A stretch of 7,829 bases of DNA, from assembly GCA_005878515.1 (NCBI GenBank), contig VBLZ01000178.1, positions 1-7,829 of the forward strand, given 5' to 3'. This document shows, piece after piece, positions 1 to 5,245 of this stretch (its first letter is position 1; each line of letters starts with the position of its first letter). The stretch comes from Methanobacteriota archaeon (GTDB lineage Archaea > Thermoplasmatota > Thermoplasmata > RBG-16-68-12). A program made the position numbers and the translations under genes. The notes under the pieces are model-generated. The model ran no database searches. It worked only from the letters and a program-made list of their open reading frames with translations, and was not told the DNA's origin.

Positions 1-53
1 CCCAGGCCGTAGCACACGACCGTGAGCAGGGCGCAGACGAGCCAGAGCTCCAT
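1..53 (-). CDS. Membrane protein N-terminus, probably EamA/DMT-type transporter (partial)
   Basis: Read on the minus strand from an ATG at 53-51, the first 17 codons give MELWLVCALLTVVCYGL before the window ends. This is a hydrophobic first membrane segment with almost no N-terminal tail. A start of the form MxLW..ALL...YGL is typical of EamA/drug-metabolite-transporter proteins, whose first helix begins directly at the N-terminus. A weak GAGG-like Shine-Dalgarno lies just upstream of the ATG. The gene is divergent from the ABC operon and shares its 260-base upstream region, so the two could be co-regulated. Only about 5% of a typical 280-300 residue protein is visible. The reading as a membrane protein start is fairly firm, but the family assignment is a guess from one helix. 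Confidence 0.45.
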   Translation of the reverse strand, partial: MELWLVCALLTVVCYGL

Positions 54-89
54 CTCGCCTCGCCTCGATTCGATTATCTGGGTCTCGAT

Positions 90-101
90 CGTTCATGAAC
101 G
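90..101. promoter_or_regulatory. Perfect 12-bp palindrome, possible operator
   Basis: The sequence CGTTCATGAACG at this position equals its own reverse complement over all 12 bases. It lies 37 bases upstream of the minus-strand ATG, in the divergent region. Palindromes of this size are typical binding sites for dimeric winged-helix or Lrp-type regulators in archaea. No regulator gene is present in the window, so the role is inferred only from symmetry and position. Confidence 0.35.
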
Positions 102-156
102 CCCACTCCGCGCGTTTCCGCACGTCGGAAGGGTTCGGGCAAACCGAAGCCTCAGG

Positions 157-167
157 TTTTCTTAAAG
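157..167 (+). promoter_or_regulatory. Candidate archaeal TATA box for the ABC operon
   Basis: TTTTCTTAAAG is the most TATA-like patch in an otherwise GC-rich region. Transcription starting about 25 bases downstream (near 188) would leave a leader of roughly 125 bases before the GTG at 314, which is long for an archaeon. A second candidate, the T-run TTGTTTTTACG at 197-207, would give a leader of about 90 bases. The motif is nearly symmetric, so it could instead serve the minus-strand gene. The assignment is weak. Confidence 0.3.
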
Positions 168-229
168 GTTCGTGCACAGAAGTCGTCAAATCGGCTTGTT
201 TTTACGCGCATTTCGACACTCACTTGTTC

Positions 230-259
230 TCGGACGTCCGACGGACTCTGCACGGTCCG
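230..259. promoter_or_regulatory. Palindrome plus inverted CGGAC/GTCCG half-sites, possible operator
   Basis: Positions 230-241 read TCGGACGTCCGA, a perfect 12-bp palindrome. It is followed directly by another inverted pair, CGGAC at 242-246 and GTCCG at 255-259, separated by 8 bases. The same CGGAC/GTCCG half-site therefore occurs four times within 30 bases, as two adjacent inverted pairs. The cluster lies between the candidate TATA boxes and the binding-protein start. That position suits a repressor site overlapping the start of transcription, or a structured 5' leader if transcribed. No experimental support is visible. Confidence 0.4.
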
Positions 260-313
260 ATGTGAGACCTTGGAGATACCTTCATATGGGGACGGTGTCA
301 TCCTTTATCACGC

Positions 314-3139
314 GTGGGGCGGAGGCGGTTCCCCCTCTCTTTGGAGGCGATTTGTATTCGGCAGTTGCGCCTTGGCGTGATCTGCGGGCTGGTCGTTTTC
401 GTGCTCGCCATGCAGACGGTCGGAGCCGTACCCGTGACGCCTGCCCCGAAGGCGGCCCCGGTCGAACTGCGCATCGGTTTCCTCGAGGCGCTCGACAAAC
501 TGAACCCGTTCCAAGGCCTGAATGATCCCTCGTTCGAATTCTATGGGCTAGTTTACGATTATCTGTACTCGTTCGATCAAGATGGAAATTTCGTTCCAAG
601 CATCGCGGTGAACGCCGTCCCGGATGCCACCTCTCAGAATTGGACGTATTGGATTCGGCAAGACGTGAACTGGTCCGACGGCACCCCTCTGACCGCCGCC
701 GATGTTGCCTTCACCATCAATTACAACGCCCAGAACTTCAACCTCTTGTGGAACTACGAACCTTATGCGAACCGCATCGTGTCGTGCGGAGTGCCAAGCA
801 CCCAACATTCGTATGTGGATCCGCCCCCGGGTGCGAAATGCCAAGCCCAGGTCACGTCCCCCTGGAACGTGACGGTCTACTTCGACCGGCCTTTTGTGCC
901 GGGGAAGGCGCTCTTCTTCCCAATCATTCCCCGAAGCCAGTGGTTCGGCATTGCGCTAGACGCCGCACAATACCGATACGACAACTGCCCGACCAGCACC
1001 CCTCCTGGGCTCATCGGCAGTGGCCCGTTCGTCGCGGACTCGAACATCTGCACGCAATGGTCGCAGCACCAGCCGATCGCGGTTCACAAGAATCCCAATT
1101 ATCATCCGGTCGGGAGCCACACGGGACCGTCCAATATTGACACCATTTACATGATTCAATTCCTGGACGAGAGCCAGATGGTGTACGCGCTACAGACCGG
1201 TGCGATCGACATGGGGAAGTTTAGCTCCGCCGGCTACGAATCGTTGGCGGGAGCGAGCGGCATCCAACGGCAGGAGGGATTGATCAGCACCCAATACTGG
1301 AACGAAATCGGCATCTCGCAGTATGATACGACGTTCCTCAACCCCGCCCGATACGACGAGAACGTCCGCCGGGCGATGGCCATGGCCACGAACAAGGATT
1401 ACATCCTGAAGACGATCTACGGAGGCCACGGGGTCCGCGGCGACTCCCTCATGACCCGGATCACTCCGGAGTGGTGGTACGATCCGACATCCGATTCCGG
1501 CGCGAACCTGACGTTCGATATCAGCGCGGCGAATGCACTCCTGGACCGGGCCGGGTACGACGCATGGTGGACGGACCGCTCCGGAGCTCGGTACCGGCAA
1601 GCGAACCGAACGATCACTTTCACCGACACGAATGGCAAACCGAGGACCATCGCACAAGGCACGCAACTCATCTTCACGATGGACGTCCGGAAGGAATTCT
1701 TGCAGGAACAGGCCGTCGGCAACTACCTGGTGACCGAGTGGGCCCGGATCGGAATCAAGCTCGTCCCAACAACCAAGCTCGAGAATTCGCTGAGTAAGGA
1801 CGTCTATGGCGGCAAGGTGGACACGTACATCTGGTACTGGTCCGGCGATCCGGACCCGAACTACCTGCTCAGCATCCAGTCGGGCTTCACCCTGGATGGC
1901 TGGAACGACAACTTCTGGGACAATGCGAGTTACAACGCTCTCTACGTCAAGCAGCTCTCCGACACGAACTTCACTCAGAGGCAGATAGACGTGCGAGCAG
2001 CCGAGAAACTGAACTACGAGAGCGCCGTCTACATCATCTACATCTTTCCCTACGGCGAGTGGGCCTGGCGGACGGACCGCTTCACCGGTTGGGGCGACTG
2101 GAACGCGCATCCATACCGTCAGATGGACGCCTTCTGGGGTGCAAACCCCTTGTTCTTCGACTTGGCCGTGATGGGTGGACCCGTGAACAACCCACCGACG
2201 AAGCCAATCCTGGCAGGCACGCCACCGATCACGGCGTTCGTGAACCAGTCAGTCACCTTCATTGGCAACTCGACGGACCCGGATCCCGGTGAGACGCTGA
2301 CCTGGGCCTGGCACTGGGGAGAAGGAAACCAGACGATCCACTCGACCACCTCAGCGGCCCAGGGCGACACGGCTTCCTACAAATGGGTGGCCTCGGGATT
2401 TTACAACGTGACGTTGACGGTGTCCGATGGGGCGCTAAGCGCCACCTCAGATCCGTTCGAAGTCCATGTAGTCCCGGTCGTCGGACCCCTGGGTTGGGTG
2501 AATGGAACGGTCAAAGATAGTACGACCCAACTCGCGATTTCCGGGGCCGGGGTTCGCACGACTCCGGGGAGCTACTCCGGGTTGACGGATTCCACCGGGG
2601 CATACGGCATCCTGCTTCCGGTCGGGACGTACGCCGTGACCGCGAGTGCCTCTCTGTACGAAAGCAAGACCACGACGGGCGTGACCGTCTCGGCAAATGC
2701 GATGACGGCGGTGAACTTCCTCCTAGTCCCCGCTCGAGGATGGATTGCGGGCACGGTACGAAGTGCGGCCGGAAATACCCCGATCGCCGGCGCCGCGATC
2801 TACATTTATGCGAACGGCGGAGCTCAGTACGCGGTCACAACGAATAGCCAAGGGTCGTACAACAAGTCCCTCACGCCAGGGCAGTACTCGGTCAATGCGA
2901 GTGCGACCGGTTACCTTTCGAGCAACAAGACCGGGATCGTCGTGGTGGACGGACAAACGCAGACGGTCGACTTCTCCTTGAATCCAGTACCTCAGCCGCC
3001 GGCAGGATTGTCGCCGCTTGTCATCGCCGGCACCGCGCTGGGCATCGTCATCGTATTGGTGGCGGCCGCCGTCCTCCTGATCATGCGCCGCCGGAAGAAA
3101 GAGGAGGAAGAAGGTAAAATCGAAATCCCCACTCGATGA
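314..3139 (+). CDS. Membrane-anchored family-5 ABC solute-binding protein with PKD and two Cpd-regulatory-like repeats
   Basis: Extracellular receptor of a peptide/nickel-type (DppA/OppA-like) ABC importer, 941 residues. Residues about 20-38 form a signal peptide with a plausible cleavage after VGA at 38. Residues about 50-620 are the SBP_bac_5 domain: the VRRAMAMATNKDYIL segment and GDPDPNYLLSIQSGF are characteristic. A PKD-like domain (about 625-720, with STDPDPGE and FYNVTLTVSDG) follows. Two homologous carboxypeptidase-regulatory-like repeats begin GWVNGTV at 727 and GWIAGTV at 809, 82 residues apart. A transmembrane helix (about 902-924) and a basic-then-acidic tail (RRRKKEEEE) end the protein. 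Bacterial relatives are usually 500-600 residues, so the C-terminal third is an anchor and stalk. Four cysteines (158, 176, 225, 246) and 14 N-x-S/T sequons lie in the exported part. The GTG at 314 is the first start after the in-frame stop at 263-265, but it lacks a good ribosome site. A TTG at 341 would give a compact signal peptide. The substrate cannot be read from sequence; peptides are the default, sugars possible. Confidence 0.9.
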   Translation: MGRRRFPLSLEAICIRQLRLGVICGLVVFVLAMQTVGAVPVTPAPKAAPVELRIGFLEALDKLNPFQGLNDPSFEFYGLVYDYLYSFDQDGNFVPSIAVNAVPDATSQNWTYWIRQDVNWSDGTPLTAADVAFTINYNAQNFNLLWNYEPYANRIVSCGVPSTQHSYVDPPPGAKCQAQVTSPWNVTVYFDRPFVPGKALFFPIIPRSQWFGIALDAAQYRYDNCPTSTPPGLIGSGPFVADSNICTQWSQHQPIAVHKNPNYHPVGSHTGPSNIDTIYMIQFLDESQMVYALQTGAIDMGKFSSAGYESLAGASGIQRQEGLISTQYWNEIGISQYDTTFLNPARYDENVRRAMAMATNKDYILKTIYGGHGVRGDSLMTRITPEWWYDPTSDSGANLTFDISAANALLDRAGYDAWWTDRSGARYRQANRTITFTDTNGKPRTIAQGTQLIFTMDVRKEFLQEQAVGNYLVTEWARIGIKLVPTTKLENSLSKDVYGGKVDTYIWYWSGDPDPNYLLSIQSGFTLDGWNDNFWDNASYNALYVKQLSDTNFTQRQIDVRAAEKLNYESAVYIIYIFPYGEWAWRTDRFTGWGDWNAHPYRQMDAFWGANPLFFDLAVMGGPVNNPPTKPILAGTPPITAFVNQSVTFIGNSTDPDPGETLTWAWHWGEGNQTIHSTTSAAQGDTASYKWVASGFYNVTLTVSDGALSATSDPFEVHVVPVVGPLGWVNGTVKDSTTQLAISGAGVRTTPGSYSGLTDSTGAYGILLPVGTYAVTASASLYESKTTTGVTVSANAMTAVNFLLVPARGWIAGTVRSAAGNTPIAGAAIYIYANGGAQYAVTTNSQGSYNKSLTPGQYSVNASATGYLSSNKTGIVVVDGQTQTVDFSLNPVPQPPAGLSPLVIAGTALGIVIVLVAAAVLLIMRRRKKEEEEGKIEIPTR
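2189..2992 (+). repeat. PKD domain and tandem carboxypeptidase-regulatory-like repeats (within the binding protein)
   Basis: This stretch encodes the extracellular stalk of the binding protein. It contains one PKD-like beta-sandwich, then two copies of a roughly 82-residue beta-sandwich starting at nucleotides 2492 and 2738. The copies align over their length. Shared landmarks are GW[VI]xGTV at the start, a central GxY segment (TGAYGILLPVGTY against QGSYNKSLTPGQY), then VTASAS against VNASAT, and a closing VNFLL against VDFSL. The DNA has diverged apart from short matches such as GCGAGTGC, so this is an old domain duplication, not a recent repeat. Seven of the protein's 14 sequons fall here. 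Confidence 0.75.
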
Positions 3140-3174
3140 TCGCCCGGAGCGATCAGGCGAGCGGCTTCGGCCGC
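3137..3174 (+). other. Two tandem RNA hairpins between binding-protein and permease genes
   Basis: The first hairpin has a perfect 7-bp stem, TGATCGC (3137-3143) pairing with GCGATCA (3149-3155) around a CCGGA loop. It starts at the stop codon of the binding-protein gene. The second has a 5-bp GC-only stem, GCGGC (3161-3165) with GCCGC (3170-3174), closed by a UUCG tetraloop in the very stable C(UUCG)G context. Neither is followed by a T-run, so they do not look like intrinsic terminators. Hairpins at this position in importer operons can protect the upstream message and leave the binding protein in excess over the permeases. That role is inferred here. The second stem ends 16 bases before the next ATG. 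Confidence 0.55.
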
Positions 3175-3190
3175 GACTAGAAGGGACCAG

Positions 3191-4186
3191 ATGAACTTTC
3201 GACGGTATCTACTGCGGAAGGCCGTCTACGTCATCATCACGATCTTCTTCATCGCGTCGCTGAATTTCCTTCTCTTTCAAGTCATCGCCGGAGACCCTAC
3301 GTACGTGCTCTTGCCCAGGGGCTGCGGAACTTCGAATGTGACCGGTGAATGTCCCCTTCGCGCGCAGTTGATCCACGAATGGGCCCTTGACCAGCCCCTC
3401 ATCGTCCGCTTTGTCACGTACCTCCGGAACGTATTCTCCGGGAACTTAGGGACTTCCATCACGTACCAGACCGGGGTCCCCGTTGCGACCATCATCGCCC
3501 CCCGCCTCTCGACGACGCTCATCCTGGTGGGCGTGGCCACCGCCGCAACCATGTGGCTGGGAATCATCCTCGGTCGGATTTCCGGATGGAGGCGAGGACG
3601 CCCGGCGGACGTCATCATCACCCTTTCCACGCTCTTCGGGTACTCGATGCCGTCCTTCTGGGTGTCTCTCTTGTTGATCTTTAGCCTCTCGGTATCCGTA
3701 CGCATTTTTCCAGTGTATTGGGACTTTGGCGCGTATGCGCGGATGGACTTGCTTTCGGCCGTCCTGGACTACATCTGGCATCTAATCCTGCCCGTCGCCA
3801 CGTTCATCATCACGAACGTTGCCTGGTTCTCCCTGACGTTGCGCAACTCGCTGACCGACGTTCTGCCGGAAGATTACATGATCACCGCACGCGCAAAGGG
3901 GTTGAGTCAGGGTCAACAGCTGCGGTGGCACGCCTTGCCGAACGCGCGGTTGCCCCTGGTGACTGCGTCCGCGTTGTACTTCGGGTGGGTCGTGAGCGGG
4001 GCGATCGTCATCGAAATTGTCTTCACGATCCAAGGCCTCGGCCAGCTCACTTGGGAAGCGACGACATCGTTTGACTTCCCCCTCCTCTCGGCGATTTTTC
4101 TGATCGCCACCATTGGCGTGGTCGTCGCCAATGCGGTTGCAGACGTCTTGTACATGTTCCTCGACCCTCGGGTTCGCGAGGCATGA
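3191..4186 (+). CDS. dppB: ABC transporter permease, OppB/DppB type
   Basis: First membrane subunit of the family-5 importer, 331 residues, the usual length. The N-terminal helix (about 11-33) is followed by the family's external loop, including GDPTYVLL and LDQPLIVRFVTYL. The usual GDLG-S signature appears here as GNLGTS. Five more helices follow at roughly 109-131, 141-168, 198-217, 256-279 and 297-324. The EAA loop that docks on the ATPase is intact (ITARAKGLSQGQQ from 231, then LPNARLP). The protein ends in the typical LDPRVREA. The external loop carries two cysteines (45 and 54) flanking an NVT sequon; the cysteine pair is also usual in this loop of the family. The ATG at 3191 has an AAGGGA ribosome site five bases upstream. 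Its last bases overlap the next gene as ATGA, so the two permeases are probably translationally coupled. The symbol indicates family, not proven dipeptide transport. Confidence 0.92.
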   Translation: MNFRRYLLRKAVYVIITIFFIASLNFLLFQVIAGDPTYVLLPRGCGTSNVTGECPLRAQLIHEWALDQPLIVRFVTYLRNVFSGNLGTSITYQTGVPVATIIAPRLSTTLILVGVATAATMWLGIILGRISGWRRGRPADVIITLSTLFGYSMPSFWVSLLLIFSLSVSVRIFPVYWDFGAYARMDLLSAVLDYIWHLILPVATFIITNVAWFSLTLRNSLTDVLPEDYMITARAKGLSQGQQLRWHALPNARLPLVTASALYFGWVVSGAIVIEIVFTIQGLGQLTWEATTSFDFPLLSAIFLIATIGVVVANAVADVLYMFLDPRVREA

Positions 4187-5109
4187 ACGTGGCGGAGACC
4201 ACCATCGTCGGAAAGCGATATTCCCTGCTCCGCGAGCGGCTCTCGCACGACATCGAAAGGTTCCGCAAATTTACTGCGGTTTTGATCAAGAACCGACTTG
4301 CCTTCGCGGGCATCGTCATCATTGCGCTCTTCACGGTCATGTCATTCGGGGCTCCACTCCTCGTCGGGCCGTATCCATCGCAGCTTCAGCGGACGACAGA
4401 CAACTTGCCTCCGTCAAGCGCTCATTGGCTCGGAACCGACTGGGAAGGCTTCGATATCCTGACGCTACTCGTTTATGGCGGCCAAATCTCGCTGATCATC
4501 GGGTTCAGCGCATCCATTGTCGCGATGGTCCTCGGGACCTTAGTGGGCGTCGTTGGCGGCTTCTACGGCGGCATTACAGACCTGATCCTCGCACGGATGA
4601 CCGATTTCTTCCTTGTGATACCTTGGCTCCCGTTCGTCCTGGTACTCGTAATCATCCTTACGCCCAGCCTCGCCACGATCATCCTTGCAATTGCCATCGT
4701 GAGTTGGCCGAGCACCGCGCGGGTCATCCGCTCGCAAGTTCTGACCGTCAAGGAACGTCAGTTCATCGAACGGTCCCGCGCGATCGGTGCCCGACCGAGT
4801 TTCATCGTCCGTAAGCACATCATTCCGAACGTAATGCCCCTCGTCTGGGCAGAGGCCGTTCTGACCGTGTCGAACTCGGTCTTCACGGAGGCGTTCCTCT
4901 CTTTCTTCGGCCTCGGCGCGTCGGGACCCGACGTGATCCGGAGCTGGGGAGTTCTCGTCAATGAATCGTACATCCACCTCGCACTGGTCCAGGGTCATTG
5001 GTGGTACTTTGGCCCGCCCGGGCTCTTCATCACGGTAGTGGTGCTCGGCTTCGCCATGCTAGGATACGGACTCGAGGAGGTCATGAACCCGGCGTTGAAG
5101 CGTCGCTGA
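4183..5109 (+). CDS. dppC: ABC transporter permease, OppC/DppC type
   Basis: Second membrane subunit, 308 residues, the usual length. A cytoplasmic N-terminal stretch of about 38 residues precedes helix 1 (39-62). The hallmark segment HWLGTDWEGFDIL at 81-93 corresponds to the family's GTD-x-x-GRD-[VI]-L, with the arginine replaced by phenylalanine (F90). The YGGQISLIIGF, RMTDFFLVIPWLP and FFGLG segments are all canonical. The EAA loop is intact at 196-216 (ERSRAIGA, then HIIPN). The C-terminus, LEEVMNPALKRR, matches the normal family ending. Translation begins at the ATG inside the ATGA overlap with the upstream permease. In most operons of this type the next genes are the ATPases DppD and DppF; here the gene is followed by a 136-base gap and an unrelated oxidoreductase. 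The DppB and DppC proteins should form the channel as a heterodimer. Confidence 0.92.
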   Translation: MNVAETTIVGKRYSLLRERLSHDIERFRKFTAVLIKNRLAFAGIVIIALFTVMSFGAPLLVGPYPSQLQRTTDNLPPSSAHWLGTDWEGFDILTLLVYGGQISLIIGFSASIVAMVLGTLVGVVGGFYGGITDLILARMTDFFLVIPWLPFVLVLVIILTPSLATIILAIAIVSWPSTARVIRSQVLTVKERQFIERSRAIGARPSFIVRKHIIPNVMPLVWAEAVLTVSNSVFTEAFLSFFGLGASGPDVIRSWGVLVNESYIHLALVQGHWWYFGPPGLFITVVVLGFAMLGYGLEEVMNPALKRR

Positions 5110-5245
5110 ATTTCCTTGCTGGCCGGAGTCCCGAGCTGTCCCTCACGACCAACGACTCATCATACCATGCCGAAGGCAATTCGCGGTCGTGTCAGCCCCT
5201 GCAGGACGAAACCGCAATAGGAGTCGAGCCCATCCCGGGCGAGCG
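5110..5245. other. Intergenic gap between dppC and the oxidoreductase
   Basis: These 136 bases have no convincing gene. A short pyrimidine-rich stretch (TTTCCTT at 5111-5117) directly follows the dppC stop and could contribute to archaeal T-rich termination, but it is interrupted and weak. CACGACC (5144-5150) and GGTCGTG (5185-5191) are a 7-bp inverted repeat separated by 34 bases. The only AT-rich patch, around 5157-5167, is a poor TATA candidate. The gap probably contains the end of the ABC transcript and the promoter of the oxidoreductase, but I cannot place either. Confidence 0.4.

Larger units (their letters stand above)
54..313. promoter_or_regulatory. Divergent intergenic regulatory region
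   Basis: These 260 bases separate the minus-strand membrane protein from the plus-strand ABC operon, so they must hold both promoters unless the transcripts are leaderless. I see two perfect 12-bp palindromes, an AT-rich TATA-like patch at 157-167 (TTTTCTTAAAG) and a second T-run at 197-206. A weak GATAATCG patch at 73-80 sits about 25 bases from the minus-strand ATG, which would suit a leaderless archaeal transcript. There is no convincing long protein-coding signal. The small out-of-frame ATG reading frame beginning at 286 is treated under findings. Promoter assignments here are inference. Confidence 0.5.

Noticed and set aside
320..337. Twin-arginine export motif (RRRFPL near residues 3-8 of the binding protein)
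   Set aside because: The arginines lie about 15 residues before the hydrophobic core, a proline occupies a hydrophobic position, and the start codon itself is uncertain.
377..385. Lipobox ending at C24 of the binding protein
   Set aside because: The residue before the cysteine is Ile instead of Gly, Ala or Ser, and the cysteine sits within the hydrophobic core. The protein is anchored by its C-terminal helix.
172..525. Open frame from GTG 172 (or ATG 286) as a separate protein
   Set aside because: Arg-rich composition without domain features, and it overlaps the signal peptide of the binding protein. Kept only as a possible leader or frameshift clue.
1190..2110. 306-codon minus-strand frame opposite the binding-protein gene
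   Set aside because: Antisense shadow of a well-supported coding sequence, with no recognisable motifs.
3137..3174. Intrinsic terminator after the binding-protein gene
   Set aside because: Neither hairpin is followed by a T-run, and archaeal termination depends on T-tracts, not hairpins.
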